Assembly: GCA_008638375.1 (NCBI GenBank)
Contig: CM018035.1
Coordinates: 27,406,307 to 27,470,306 of the forward strand
Source: Nyssa sinensis
Taxonomy: Eukaryota; Streptophyta; Magnoliopsida; Cornales; Nyssaceae
Reading direction: 5' to 3'
DNA: 64,000 nucleotides
The position numbers were made by a program, and so were the translations under genes. Below are positions 36,811 through 48,442 of this stretch, piece by piece. Positions within the stretch are counted from its first letter, which is position 1, and every line of letters starts with the position of its first letter. Below the pieces are notes generated by a model. The model saw only the letters and a list, made by a program, of their open reading frames with translations. It did no database searches and was not told the DNA's origin.

Positions 36811-37512
36811 GTAATATGTACATTAGTAATGACACCCTCATATAATAGTTATCCAAAGTTCTTTGTGCAAAAGTGTTCATGCTTAAATTATTTGAATTTT
36901 AAAAAGACGAGTGTTTTAATGTCAAACATTTTCCAATTATTTGCAAAAATAAATAAAATAAAATTACATACTCAACAAAGCCAAGTAATTGTATTAGGTT
37001 CAACTGAGTCATATTCAACCAAGCCAAACTACTCCATCAGAGTCGACTTGAGATGTTTTGAAGCCTAAAGCGACAACTTTAAATGAGGTCTTTTTATTAA
37101 ATGATATTTTTTTTTAATATTACTATAAAAAAATTTATTTAATATGTATTCTTCTTTCTTTTTGGAGATGCAAAATTATTTTTGTAATCAAGTTTTGCTA
37201 ACATATTGTTTTCAATTGATAACATGCCTAATCCACTTATTTTTGTAATCAAGTTTTGCTTGATTTTTCAATTGATAATATGCTTTGTTATTTTGTTTTT
37301 GTATTTTATTTTTTGTAATATAAGAATGTGTGTCTGTATATATATTGTCATTGAAATTGATCATTTTATATTTCTTAGACTCCAAGAATATGCCATCTTT
37401 TTTATTACCACTAACATTTTTTTAGTTTTTTTAATTATTTATATGTATTATATAAAGAGGTAGAATCATCTAATCCATCTCTTACCAAAATAAGAAATAA
37501 GGAACGTATATA
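36811..37512. other. CACTA-2 interior, no gene seen
   Basis: AT-rich, intron-like, interrupted at 37517/48438 by Element C. Confidence 0.3.
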
Positions 37513-37517
37513 TATAA

Positions 37518-37555
37518 TGTTATAACATGGAAAAAAAAAATTTTTATTATTATTA

Positions 37556-37595
<40 letters not shown>

Positions 37596-37884
37596 ACAAT
37601 TATTGGATGTATGTATATATGTATATATATATATATGTGTATATATATATATGTATAAATTTAAGGTATTTATTTAATATATGTGTGTGTACCTGTGAGT
37701 GTATATTTAAAAGTGAATATATATATATGGGTGTAGAACAGTGTGTGTATGTGTGTGTGCCGGTTGTGTGTGTGTGTGTGACCTTGAGTGTTACACACTC
37801 AAAGGGGTATGGGGTGAGGTTGAGTGTGTGAGTAGGATTCAGGGAGTGGGAGAGTGCAGAATCAGCAGAGAGTGGTTAGCCTTG

Positions 37885-37928
<44 letters not shown>

Positions 37929-40379
37929 TATATATATATATATAGAAAAAGAGAGTGGTCTCGGGTGGGAAAGAAGAGAAGGAAAGAAGCAGAAAAGAAG
38001 GAGAGAAACAGAGCTCTGAAGGAGAGTTAGAGACCTGGTTCTAGCTCGGAGCAAGAGGGAGAAGGAAGGCACGGCTAGAGAGAGAAACGGCTGAGAAAAT
38101 TTGTAAGTGGGTCACTTCTGTTTCAATTTTTTTTAGAGCATTTCAGTTGATTTAAATTGTAGAACCTTGTAGAGCATCATGTAAGGATTAAAACGCAACA
38201 AAAATGATAGAAAACGGTTGAAAAATGAGGGAGAAAGAAGGAGGTGCAGGTCACGGCCATGGGGGGGGAGATCTGGTTTTTCGTTGTGATTGGAAGCTTC
38301 AAAACGATATTAAAAAGCTCCAAAAATGTTTTAGAACAAGTTGGGATCGAAAGGGGCTTTGAAAACACGAAGAAAATCAAGTTTAAAAACTTGATTTTCT
38401 GAAAATCCGGTCACCGGCGCCGGAGAGGGTGACCGGAGCTCCGCCGGAAAAACGGGGGGGAGAAGAGGGTCTGTCCGGGTCTGGGTCGGGTCCGGGTCGG
38501 GTCGGTTCGGTTCGGGTCCGGTTCGGGGCGGGCGTGGACCGCCCCTGCCACGTGTCGGCTCACCGTTTAAAAGAAAAAAAAAATGAAATAAAATAAAAAT
38601 AAAAATAAAAACCTAATTTGGACCGGGTTAGAAGGGGAAGGGGCTGAACCGGTCGGTTCAGTGGACTTTTAAACCGGTTTAGGGTTTTGGTTTAAAAACC
38701 CCCTGGTTCAAACCAAAGTTTAGGTTATTTATATTTTGAACCCCAAAACTTTTAATAATTATATTTTGACCCCTTAGCCTTTAAGAAATTAGAATTTGAC
38801 CCAAGACTTTTGGGTAATTATGTTCTGACCCTCATGAATAAAATATTAATTAAATTAATTAATTAATTAATTTAATTTAATTAATTAAATATTCAAAAAC
38901 ATCCCGGAGTCCAAATGGGACAAGTCATAGGTGTATTTTGACTATCTCGACCATTCTGAGACCAATGGTGAGGTCCGTTTTACGAGACGAGGTCCCGAAA
39001 AATAAAAGACCCGTAGTAACCCTTAAAATTACCAAAATGCCCCTAACTTGAAACACTGTCAGACGAACTCCGAATTAGGTAAACAAATAGTGAAATTTTA
39101 TTATCTCGAACATTCCGGACTCAACCGTGGAGTCCGATTTGTGAAAAGAGGTCACGAAATGTAAGGACACGTGTAAAGTGCAAAATGACTGTTTTGCCCT
39201 TTTGAACCCCGGTGTCCGAATTGAGTTCTACGAAAACCTAGACTTACTTTCTTAAACGCTCTAAAACCAATGGTAGAGTTTAATTTAGCAGAATAGAAAC
39301 CTATGAATTTAAAGACATAAAATTTGATGAATAGCATAAATTCAAACAACAATGGACTGAGTTGTAATTTCTACTTTTAGGGACACTGACAGGACAGGAG
39401 GAGGCGATCTGATCTCCTACATTTTCATCCGCCAGTTCAGTTACATATAGTTCACGATTTTCTAGGGTTGATACCAACCCATCAGGTATGGTGTTTTGCT
39501 AGTGTTAGAAATGAAGTTAAGTTAGGAATATTTGTGAATGACTGAATGCTGTATGTGTTTATCTGTAATGTGTTTACCTATTTATTTGGAATTGGTTGTT
39601 CACATGCTTACATGTTACTTGTACCTTATGAATATTTAGTGAATGATGAATGTGACTCACGACATGTGTATATGTTGATTTTACGAGATATGCTTGCATG
39701 TGGAATCAGTTAGGTGATTTATGTATTATTGTCTCGAGCATGCTATATTGTGGAAACCATGTATCATTGAGATTGCATTGACATATTGGCATATGATGAA
39801 TCCTTTGAGAACATGGCGTGGGTAAGCACGTGGTGCTTTGCATTATGAGGGTGTAGATCCTGTGGTGAAAAACCCAAAATTGGCCATTGCATTGGTACTT
39901 CGTGCCATCGGGGAGTACCCGTAAATGAGACATGGGTGTGGCATAGAGTTGTGCATGGGTGTGTCATGCATACCATTCATATATATTACCGCGATGTTTG
40001 AATGTCATTTAGAAATGAATGTACACTTTGCACATGCCACGCCTTAGCTTTATTTCTGGCATTAGCATTTCATCATACCAGCAGTTGTGCTGACCCATTC
40101 GTGGGCAACATTTTCAGATGAGGATCCTCCAGCCACATGAGACTTAGTGATGCCCTGAGAGGGCGAAGCACGTGATGTATTTGTGATCCATGAGACTTGT
40201 ATTTTGTTATGTAAGGGCTTAAGCCCGAATGACTGATGAACAATGTATTCGATGTTACTTTATGTATGGATGATGATGGACGCATGTTTATTGAATTTAA
40301 TTACTTTTGTCCTTTTGTTTACTTTACTTTCTGTCTCGTTACTCGCGCCCCGGGTTCGTGGGAAATTCGGGGCGTGACA
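37518..40379 (+). repeat. Element C left LTR
   Basis: Contains a (TTA)n tract (about 37541-37592), TA/TG-rich sequence, a (GA)n tract (37888-37925), a GGGTC-rich segment 38460-38525, two copies of the shared 'TCCCGAAAAATA' module near 38990 and the degenerate 39150, and the shared 100-bp block at 40021-40128. Confidence 0.95.
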
Positions 40380-40382
40380 ACG

Positions 40383-40394
40383 TGGTATCAGAGC
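40383..40394 (+). other. Element C primer binding site
   Basis: TGGTATCAGAGC, complementary to initiator tRNA-Met, three bases after the LTR end at 40379. Confidence 0.9.
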
Positions 40395-40588
40395 ATAGGT
40401 TCGAATACCTAGAGACTGTGGGGTGTTGTTTAACACCATGAGACCCTAGAGAAGAGAATAAGACTTAGCATGAACTGTTAGCAGCATGTGATAGGATCTT
40501 ATGTGCTACGTGATTATGTGTCCTAATGCATGCCTTATTGTGATTACGTGAAGAAGTGATACTAAAATTTTCTTTTGAACTTGTAGAT

Positions 40589-42292
40589 ATGCCTCCTAGA
40601 CGAGCTCCTACGAGAGGCAGACCACCCAGAGGGGGTAGGGGTAGGGGTGCGCCTCGAGGTGCCGCCCAGCCTCGTCGTGGCAGACCCAGAGCTGCTGCCC
40701 CTATTCCTGATGTGGTTGAGGAGGTAGTTGCCCCAGCTGACGTTCCTGAGCATAGTACAGCTGAGGAGGATGTTGCTCCAGCCCCTGTGGAGGAGGTGGG
40801 GCAGACTATTGGCGCCAGGGATTTGGCGACCATTATACAGGAGTGCTTCCGTGCCATGCAGGAGGCCAGGACCACTGAGGCTGAGGCCAGAGCTACTGAG
40901 GCCGAGGCCAGGGCTGCCGGTGCCGCGGCCAGAGCGGCCGGTGGGGAGACCAGAGACACCTTCGTCATGAAGGCGTTTCAGCATATGAGGCCACCGTCAT
41001 TTGCAGGACAACCTGATCCTTTGGTGGCCGAGGAGTGGTTGGACCAGATTGTGAGGATCCTGGACTCACTAGGGATTGTTGAGCCACACCTGAGGATACG
41101 ATGTGCCACCTTCCAGTTTACAGGGCTAGCGAGCCAGTGGTGGAAGGTATCTGCCGGCAGGATTAGCAGGTTCGGAGAGGGGTGGGATGCATTTGTGGCC
41201 ATGTTCAATGACCACTACTTTCCAGCGACTGCTAGGGTCGGGTTCAGGAGAGAGTTTGAGACCTTACTACAGAGGGACATGACCGTGACGCAGTATGAGT
41301 CCCAGTTTACCGCATTGGGCAGGTTTGCCCCGCACATTGTTGGGGTGGAGGAGCTGAGAGTTTATCATTTTCTAGAGGGGCTGAAGACCTCTATCAGGGA
41401 TAGACTGGCGGGTCACATCATTGACACTTACGAGGAGGCTGTGATCAGGGCCACGAGGGTAGAGAGGGAGTTGACAGCTCTCAGAGGGATTAGGGAGTCC
41501 TGGACTCAGACCAGGCCAGCCACAGCACTAGCACTTACACCAGCTCAGCCTACTGTGACCGTCCCAGCTCATTCTGGTAGGAGACCGCCGAAGAGGTTCC
41601 GAGGCGGTACCTCTTCTCCATCTACATCCCAGAGACCTATGCAGCTTTTAGCACCCCAGCCCACTATGTCTACTACTCCTCGAGGAGGGGCACCACAGCT
41701 GACCATCACATGCTACCAGTGTGGACAGCCTGGCCACAGGATGGCTGATTGCCCACAGAGAGATCCTAGTCAGGGATCAGGGACAGGACCGAGCCAGCTA
41801 CCACTCCCATCCCAGTCTCAGAGTCAGGCCTGGAGGGCCACACTAGTGTGCTATACATGTCATCAGCCGGGCCATGTCAAGGCCCACTGTCCTCAGGGGC
41901 AGACTTCCCAGAGCGCCCCGAGGTCCCACTATTTCCAGCCCACCCAGGTGCCTTTACCCCAGACACAGTCAGGTTACAGACCCCCAGCACCTTACTATCA
42001 GCCAGCATCTTCTGCATTGAGTGTTAGAGCTCCAGCCCCGAGAGGGGGAGGACAGCAGGGGCAGAGAGGGGGAGGCAGACAGGGTCAGACTGTACAGGGC
42101 AGGGTATACGCAGTCACTACCCCAGAGGCTTCTACTGCTGGGCCATCAGTAGTGCGAGGTATCTTTCTTATGTTCAGTTCATGGGCTAGCAGTGTTGATA
42201 GATTCTGGTGCATCGCATTCTTTCATATCCACTGCATTTGCCATGACATTGGGGTTGACTATAGACCGGTTAGATCCACCGCTACGTGTTGA
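40589..42292 (+). CDS. gag: Element C gag (Gag capsid and nucleocapsid)
   Basis: Structural protein that packages element RNA. The ATG at 40589 (MPPRRAPTRGRPPRGG) is preferred over the in-frame ATG at 40556 because related elements start with this basic MPPRR-type N-terminus. Order: Arg/Gly/Pro-rich N-terminus; Ala/Glu-rich helical stretch (residues ~95-125); Retrotrans_gag capsid core (~residues 130-260, with AEEWLDQIVRIL and FNDHYFPA); Pro/Ser/Thr linker; two CCHC zinc knuckles, CYQCGQPGHRMADC at 41711-41752 and CYTCHQPGHVKAHC at 41849-41890. The last ~40 residues after about 42180 are out of frame: the protease active-site triad region continues in another frame, so the native product would run on into pol. 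The open frame ends at 42292. Confidence 0.88.
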   Translation: MPPRRAPTRGRPPRGGRGRGAPRGAAQPRRGRPRAAAPIPDVVEEVVAPADVPEHSTAEEDVAPAPVEEVGQTIGARDLATIIQECFRAMQEARTTEAEARATEAEARAAGAAARAAGGETRDTFVMKAFQHMRPPSFAGQPDPLVAEEWLDQIVRILDSLGIVEPHLRIRCATFQFTGLASQWWKVSAGRISRFGEGWDAFVAMFNDHYFPATARVGFRREFETLLQRDMTVTQYESQFTALGRFAPHIVGVEELRVYHFLEGLKTSIRDRLAGHIIDTYEEAVIRATRVERELTALRGIRESWTQTRPATALALTPAQPTVTVPAHSGRRPPKRFRGGTSSPSTSQRPMQLLAPQPTMSTTPRGGAPQLTITCYQCGQPGHRMADCPQRDPSQGSGTGPSQLPLPSQSQSQAWRATLVCYTCHQPGHVKAHCPQGQTSQSAPRSHYFQPTQVPLPQTQSGYRPPAPYYQPASSALSVRAPAPRGGGQQGQRGGGRQGQTVQGRVYAVTTPEASTAGPSVVRGIFLMFSSWASSVDRFWCIAFFHIHCICHDIGVDYRPVRSTATC

Positions 42293-42384
42293 TACTCCTG
42301 TTGGGGGTAGTGTGACATTGACCTAGGGTTTGTAGGGGTTGTTCACTTGAGATAGCTGACCGTACTCTCTGCTTTGATTTTATT
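42180..42384 (+). pseudogene. Element C protease segment, interrupted by two frameshifts
   Basis: The retropepsin signature DSGASHSFIS is encoded at about 42206-42235 in the frame +1 relative to gag. It follows a single-base shift around 42180-42200. A second shift follows near 42322, at ACC-TAG-GG where one extra T creates a stop, after which the frame of the main pol ORF resumes. Both breaks are one-base indels. They could be real inactivating mutations or consensus errors in the assembly. Confidence 0.75.
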
Positions 42385-44616
42385 GTGCTTGATATGACTA
42401 GCTTCGACATTATCTTGGGTATGGATTGGCTGTTTACCTTCCGGGCTAGCATCGATTGTTTCAGGGGGAGAGTTACAGTGTGTACCCCTGAGGGGGATTG
42501 CTTTTATTTCACGGGAGATCGTGGGGACTTCTTAGTACCACCCTTGTACGACTCTAGGAGTTGGGGAGCCCATAGCTATATGTTGGCTAGTATGATTGCA
42601 GGGGATAGTGAGGCTACAGGGGTTGTATTACCACCAGTGGTAGAGGAGTTTCCTGACGTGTTTCCCGACAGTTTGACTAGTTTACCCCCGAGGCGGGAGG
42701 TGGAGTTTACCATTGAGCTTATCCCCGGTACTGTACCCATATCTATTCCACCATACCGCATGGCTCCAGCAGAGCTGAGAGAGCTGAGAGAGCAGCTGAC
42801 TGACCTTCAGGGTAAGGGGTTCATCCGTCCTAGCACTTCTCCTTGGGGTGCCTCAGCACTCTTTGCGAAGAAGAAGGACGGGACGTTACGGTTATGTGTG
42901 GACTACCGGAGGCTGAACCGGGTGACTATTAAGAACAAGTACCCGTTACCCAGGATCGATGACTTGTTTGATCAGTTGAGAGGTTCGAGATGTTTCTCGA
43001 AGATTGATCTTCGGTCTGGGTATCATCAGTTGAGAGTGCGAGAGGAGGACATAGCGAAGACAGCCTTCCGCACTCGCTATGGTCACTTTGAGTTCGTGGT
43101 GATGCCATTTGGTGTGACGAATGCCCCAGCGGCATTCATGGATCTGATGCACCGTGTCTTCGGTCAGTACATAGATCAGTTCGTGGTGGTGTTTGTGGAC
43201 GATATCTTGATTTACTCACCTTCTGAGGATGAGCATGCTTTCCACCTACGGACTGTGTTACAGATCTTGAGAGAGCATAGGCTGTTTGCCAAGCTCTCCA
43301 AGTGCGAGTTCTGGCTCCAGGAGGTGCAGTTTTTGGGTCACGTGGTATCTGGGAGTGGAGTATCTGTTGACCCTTCGAAGGTCGACTCTGTTATGAGCTG
43401 GGAGAGGCCGAGGAATGTATTTGAGATACGGAGTTTCTTGGGGTTAGCAGGGTACTACCGCCGTTTTGTAGAGGGATTTTCCCGACTTGTCGCACCGATG
43501 ACCCGGCTGACGCGCAAGGGCGTCAGATTTCAGTGGACCGACGACTGTGAGCAGTCATTTCAGGAGCTGAAGAGGAGATTGACTTCAGCTCCCGTCCTGA
43601 TTATCCCCGAGGGAGGCCTGGGTTATACAGTGTACTGTGATGCTTCCCGAGAGGGACTGGGTTGTGTATTGATGCAGGAAGGCCGGGTAGTAGCTTATGG
43701 TTCTCGCCAGTTGAAGAGCCATGAGAAGAACTACCCCACCCACGATCTAGAGTTGGCTGCCGTCATCTTTGCTCTTAAGAGCTGGCGACACTATTTATAT
43801 GGGGTGAGATTTGAGGTGTTCTCGGACCACAAGAGCCTCAGGTATATCTTTACACAGAAGGATCTGAACCTTCGACAGAGGAGATGGATGGAGTACCTAG
43901 AGGACTACGACTTTGACCTTCAGTACCATCCTGGGAAGGCCAACGTCGTAGCGGATGCACTCAGTCGGAGACCGAGCAGCACCTTAGCCAGCCTAGCCAT
44001 CAGAGAGTGGGAGATGATGGGAGTTATTGGGGAGTTTGACTTAGAGCTTACCGAGTCTGAGGGACACGCCACCCTATTCAGCCTGTGTATACAGCCTACC
44101 CTTCTGACCAGAGTTATAGAGGCACAGTTGCTGGATACCGAGGCTGAGCAGATCAGGGCACAGATTGCTAGCCCCGAGGGATTTGAGGGATGGACAGTCC
44201 ATTCTGACCTTGGTCTGAGATACAGGGGTAGGGTCTTCGTTCCCGAGTCTCTTAGGACTGATGTCCTTAGGGATTTCCACCATTCACGCTTGGCGGTGCA
44301 CCCAGGGGGCACCAAGATGTATCATGATCTGCGCCGTCAGTATTGGTGGACTGGGATGAAGGCAGATGTGGCACAGTTTGTGGCTAGGTGTCTCACGTGC
44401 CAGCAGGTGAAGGCTGAGCACCAGAGGCCTGGAGGTTTGCTACAGCCACTACCGGTCGCCGAGTGGAAGTGGGAGCACGTTACCATGGATTTCGTGGTGG
44501 GTCTTCCGAGGTCACCTAGGGGCCATGATGCGATTTGGGTTATTGTGGACAGACTGACGAAGTCCGCCCATTTCTTACCGATCAGAGTGACTGACTCATC
44601 AGACTGCCCTCAGTAG
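42385..44616 (+). CDS. pol: Element C pol: reverse transcriptase, RNase H, integrase N-part
   Basis: Copies element RNA into DNA and begins integration. The shown start is the first Met in frame; the true product is a gag-pol polyprotein. Order: protease/RT linker ([10 protein letters not shown], ~residues 7-16); RT with the palm motif F270-V-D-D273 (YxDD variant) and [11 protein letters not shown] upstream; RNase H at ~residues 405-530 (D in VYCDAS, E in DLELAAV, D in FSDHKSL); integrase zinc-binding HHCC ([11 protein letters not shown] ... CLTCQQ at about 44278-44405) and the first catalytic Asp in [12 protein letters not shown] near 44486. All catalytic residues seen are intact. The frame closes at TAG 44614-44616 because of a one-base shift around 44600-44610. 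Confidence 0.9.
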   Translation: MLDMTSFDIILGMDWLFTFRASIDCFRGRVTVCTPEGDCFYFTGDRGDFLVPPLYDSRSWGAHSYMLASMIAGDSEATGVVLPPVVEEFPDVFPDSLTSLPPRREVEFTIELIPGTVPISIPPYRMAPAELRELREQLTDLQGKGFIRPSTSPWGASALFAKKKDGTLRLCVDYRRLNRVTIKNKYPLPRIDDLFDQLRGSRCFSKIDLRSGYHQLRVREEDIAKTAFRTRYGHFEFVVMPFGVTNAPAAFMDLMHRVFGQYIDQFVVVFVDDILIYSPSEDEHAFHLRTVLQILREHRLFAKLSKCEFWLQEVQFLGHVVSGSGVSVDPSKVDSVMSWERPRNVFEIRSFLGLAGYYRRFVEGFSRLVAPMTRLTRKGVRFQWTDDCEQSFQELKRRLTSAPVLIIPEGGLGYTVYCDASREGLGCVLMQEGRVVAYGSRQLKSHEKNYPTHDLELAAVIFALKSWRHYLYGVRFEVFSDHKSLRYIFTQKDLNLRQRRWMEYLEDYDFDLQYHPGKANVVADALSRRPSSTLASLAIREWEMMGVIGEFDLELTESEGHATLFSLCIQPTLLTRVIEAQLLDTEAEQIRAQIASPEGFEGWTVHSDLGLRYRGRVFVPESLRTDVLRDFHHSRLAVHPGGTKMYHDLRRQYWWTGMKADVAQFVARCLTCQQVKAEHQRPGGLLQPLPVAEWKWEHVTMDFVVGLPRSPRGHDAIWVIVDRLTKSAHFLPIRVTDSSDCPQ

Positions 44617-44617
44617 G

Positions 44618-45529
44618 TTGTACATTCGAGAGATAGTACGACTACATGGGGTACCGGTATCCATAGTTTCTGACAGGGACCCACGTTTCACTGCACGGTT
44701 CTGGCAGAGCTTCCAGACAGCCTTAGGTACCCAGCTGCAGTTTAGTACTGCCTTCCACCCACAGACAGATGGCCAGTCAGAGCGCACTATTCAGATCTTG
44801 GAGGATATGCTCAGGGCCTGCGTCATGGACTTTAGAGGTAGCTGGGAGGACCACCTTGCCTTAGTTGAGTTTGCCTACAACAACAGCTACCAGTCCAGCA
44901 TTGAGATGGCACCATTTGAGGCATTATATGGTAGGCCGTGCCGCTCCCCGGTATGTTGGACTGAGGTGGGAGAGACAGCTGCCTTAGGACCTGATATTGT
45001 TCGTGAGACCACGGACAAGATACAGGTGATCAGACAGCGGTTGTTGACAGCTCAGAGCCGCCAGAGGAGTTATGCAGATAGGAGGCGGCGGCCCTTGGCA
45101 TTTGAGGTGGGGGACCATGTGTTCCTCAAGGTATCTCCCAGACGAGGCTTGAGGAGATTTGGGCGCGGTGGGAAGCTATCGCCACGATTTATAGGCCCCT
45201 TTGAGATTCTTGGGAGGGTTGGTGAGGTGGCTTATAAGCTAGCCTTACCACCACAGCTATCTGGGGTTCATGACGTCTTCCATGTATCTATGCTGAGGAA
45301 GTACCATCCTGACCCCTCACATGTACTTGACTGGGTAGATCTTCAGTTAGAGGGGGACGCTTCCTATGATCAGAGACCCGTAGAGATATTGGACTCGAGG
45401 GACCAGGTTTTGCGAGGCAGGACCATCCCTTTGGTCAAGGTTCGTTGGAACCACCATGGGGTTGAGGAGGCTACGTGGGAGCGTGAGGCCGAGGTTCGAG
45501 TTAGGTACCCTGAGTTGTTTGATCAGTGA
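44618..45529 (+). CDS. Element C pol C-part: integrase core end and chromodomain
   Basis: Continues integrase after the frameshift near 44605; the first residues of the true frame are [16 protein letters not shown] from about 44606. It contains the second catalytic Asp in IVSDRDPRF (near 44665) and the Glu in DGQSERTIQ (near 44780), completing the DDE triad. Then comes the GPF/Y-like module ([20 protein letters not shown], near 45190) and a C-terminal segment [16 protein letters not shown] ... [20 protein letters not shown] (about 45380-45500), which fits a plant chromodomain used for heterochromatin targeting. Ends TGA at 45527-45529, 65 bp before the right LTR. Confidence 0.85.
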   Translation: MYIREIVRLHGVPVSIVSDRDPRFTARFWQSFQTALGTQLQFSTAFHPQTDGQSERTIQILEDMLRACVMDFRGSWEDHLALVEFAYNNSYQSSIEMAPFEALYGRPCRSPVCWTEVGETAALGPDIVRETTDKIQVIRQRLLTAQSRQRSYADRRRRPLAFEVGDHVFLKVSPRRGLRRFGRGGKLSPRFIGPFEILGRVGEVAYKLALPPQLSGVHDVFHVSMLRKYHPDPSHVLDWVDLQLEGDASYDQRPVEILDSRDQVLRGRTIPLVKVRWNHHGVEEATWEREAEVRVRYPELFDQ

Positions 45530-45580
45530 TGTATTTTCTTTTGGTTCTATGTTATTTTAAATTTTGGGACGAAATTTTTG

Positions 45581-45594
45581 TAAGGAGGGAAGGA
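45581..45594 (+). other. Element C polypurine tract
   Basis: TAAGGAGGGAAGGA directly before the right LTR start at 45595; plus-strand priming site. Confidence 0.85.
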
Positions 45595-45637
45595 TGTTAT
45601 AACATGGAAAAAAAATTTTTTTATTATTATTTATTTA

Positions 45638-45670
<33 letters not shown>

Positions 45671-45964
45671 AACAATTATTGGATGTATGTATATATGTAT
45701 ATATATATATATGTGTATATATATATATGTATAAATTTAAGGTATTTATTTAATATATGTGTGTGTACCTGTGAGTGTATATTTAAAAGTGAATATATAT
45801 ATATATATGGGTGTAGAACAGTGTGTGTATGTGTGTGTGCCGGTTGTGTGTGTGTGTGTGACCTTGAGTGTTACACACTCAAAGGGGTATGGGGTGAGGT
45901 TGAGTGTGTGAGTAGGATTCAGGGAGTGGGAGAGTGCAGAATCAGCAGAGAGTGGTTGGCCTTG

Positions 45965-46004
<40 letters not shown>

Positions 46005-48437
46005 TAGAAAAAGAGAGTGGTCTCGGGTGGGAAAGAAGAGAAGGAAAGAAGCAGAAAAGAAGGAGAGAAACAGAGCTCTGAAGGAGAGTTAGAGACCTGG
46101 TTCTAGCTCGGAGCAAGAGGGAGAAGGAAGGCACGGCTAGAGAGAGAAACGGCTGAGAAAATTTGTAAGTGGGTCACTTCTGTTTCAATTTTTTTTAGAG
46201 CATTTCAGTTGATTTAAATTGTAGAACCTTGTAGAGCATCATGTAAGGATTAAAACGCAACAAAAATGATAGAAAACGGTTGAAAAATGAGGGAGAAAGA
46301 AGGAGGTGCAGGTCACGGCCATGGGGGGGGAGATCTAGTTTTTCGTTGTGATTGGAAGCTTCAAAACGATATTAAAAAGCTCCAAAAATGTTTTAGAACA
46401 AGTTGGGATCGAAAGGGGCTTTGAAAACACGAAGAAAATCAAGTTTAAAAACTTGATTTTCTGAAAATCCGGTCACCGGCGCCGGAGAGGGTGACCGGAG
46501 CTCCGCCGGAAAAACGGGGGGGAGAAGAGGGTCTGTCCGGGTCCGGGTCGGGTCCGGGTCGGTTCGGGTCCGGTTCGGGGCGAGCGTGGACCGCCCCTGC
46601 CACGTGTCGACTCACCGTTTAAAAGAAAAAAAAAATGAAATAAAATAAAAACCTGATTTGGACCGGGTTAGAAGGGGAAGGGGCTGAACCGGTTGGTTCA
46701 GTGGACTTTTAAACCGGTTTAGGGTTTTGGTTTAAAAACCCCCTGGTTCAAACCAAAGTTTAGGTTATTTATATTTTGAACCCCAAAACTTTTAATAATT
46801 ATATTTTGACCCCTTAGCCTTTAAGAAATTAGAATTTGACCCAAGACTTTTGGGTAATTATGTTCTGACCCTCATGAATAAAATATTAATAAATTATTAA
46901 TTAAATTAATTAATTAATTAATTAATTAATTAATTTAATTAATTAAATATTCAAAAACATCCCGGAGTCCAAATGGGACAAGTCATAGGTGTATTTTGAC
47001 TATCTCGACCATTCTGAGACCAATGGTGAGGTCCGTTTTACGAGACGAGGTCCCGAAAAATAAAAGACCCGTAGTAACCCTTAAAATTACCAAAATGCCC
47101 CTAACTTGAAACACTGTCAGACGAACTCCGAATTAGGTAAACAAATAGTGAAATTTTATTATCTCGAACATTCCGGACTCAACCGTGGAGTCCGATTTGT
47201 GAAAAGAGGTCACGAAATGTAAGGACACGTGTAAAGTGCAAAATGACTGTTTTGCCCTTTTGAACCCCGGTGTCCGAATTGAGTTCTACGAAAACCTAGA
47301 CTTACTTTCTTAAACGCTCTAAAACCAATGGTAGAGTTTAATTTAGCAGAATAGAAACCTATGAATTTAAAGACATAAAATTTGATGAATAGCATAAATT
47401 CAAACAACAATGGACTGAGTTGTAATTTCTACTTTTAGGGACACTGACAGGACAGGAGGAGGCGATCTGATCTCCTACATTTTCATCCGCCAGTTCAGTT
47501 ACATATAGTTCACGATTTTCTAGGGTTGATACCAACCCATCAGGTATGGTGTTTTGCTAGTGTTAGAAATGAAGTTAAGTTAGGAATATTTGTGAATGAC
47601 TGAATGCTGTATGTGTTTATCTGTAATGTGTTTACCTATTTATTTGGAATTGGTTGTTCACATGCTTACATGTTACTTGTACCTTATGAATATTTAGTGA
47701 ATGATGAATGTGACTCACGACATGTGTATATGTTGATTTTACGAGATATGCTTGCATGTGGAATCAGTTAGGTGATTTATGTATTATTGTCTCGAGCATG
47801 CTATATTGTGGAAACCATGTATCATTGAGATTGCATTGACATATTGGCATATGATGAATCCTTTGAGAACATGGCGTGGGTAAGCACGTGGTGCTTTGCA
47901 TTATGAGGGTGTAGATCCTATGGTGAAAAACCCAAAATTGGCCATTGCATTGGTACTTCGTGCCATCGGGGAGTACCCGTAAATGAGACATGGGTGTGGC
48001 ATAGAGTTGTGCATGGGTGTGTCATGCATACCATTCATATATATTACCGCGATGTTTGAATGTCATTTAGAAATGAATGTACACTTTGCACATGCCACGC
48101 CTTAGCTTTATTTCTGGCATTAGCATTTCATCATACCAGCAGTTGTGCTGACCCATTCGTGGGCAACATTTTCAGATGAGGATCCTCCAGCCACATGAGA
48201 CTTAGTGATGCCCTGAGAGGGCGAAGCACGTGATGTATTTGTGATCCATGAGACTTGTATTTTGTTATGTAAGGGCTTAAGCCCGAATGACTGATGAACA
48301 ATGTATTCGATGTTACTTTATGTATGGATGATGATGGACGCATGTTTATTGAATTTAATTACTTTTGTCCTTTTGTTTACTTTACTTTCTGTCTCGTTAC
48401 TCGCGCCCCGGGTTCGTGGGAAATTCGGGGCGTGACA
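45595..48437 (+). repeat. Element C right LTR
   Basis: 2843 bp, near-identical to the left LTR. Differences seen: shorter (GA)n and no (TA)n run after it near 46003, a ~10-bp deletion in the GGGTC repeats, an expanded ATTA tract near 46890-46930, and about eight transitions. Confidence 0.95.
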
Positions 48438-48442
48438 TATAA

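Larger units (their letters stand above)
37518..48437 (+). mobile_element. Element C: young chromovirus-type Ty3/gypsy retrotransposon
   Basis: A 10.9-kb element flanked by a perfect TATAA duplication (37513-37517 and 48438-48442). LTRs at 37518-40379 (2862 bp) and 45595-48437 (2843 bp) start TGTTATAACATGG and end GGGGCGTGACA. By eye they differ by about eight transitions plus length changes in microsatellites, so insertion was recent. The interior has a primer binding site, gag with two zinc knuckles, protease, RT, RNase H, integrase and a C-terminal chromodomain-like segment. Long LTRs and this domain set suggest the Tekay/Del clade. Three apparent frameshifts break gag-pol. Confidence 0.95.

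Noticed and set aside
37607..38072. ORFs across TA/TG/GA-rich LTR start of Element C
   Set aside because: Microsatellite translations; they change length between the two LTR copies.
40465..40984. Minus-strand 167- and 140-residue ORFs opposite gag
   Set aside because: Shadows of the GC-rich gag coding sequence; no independent start context or homology.
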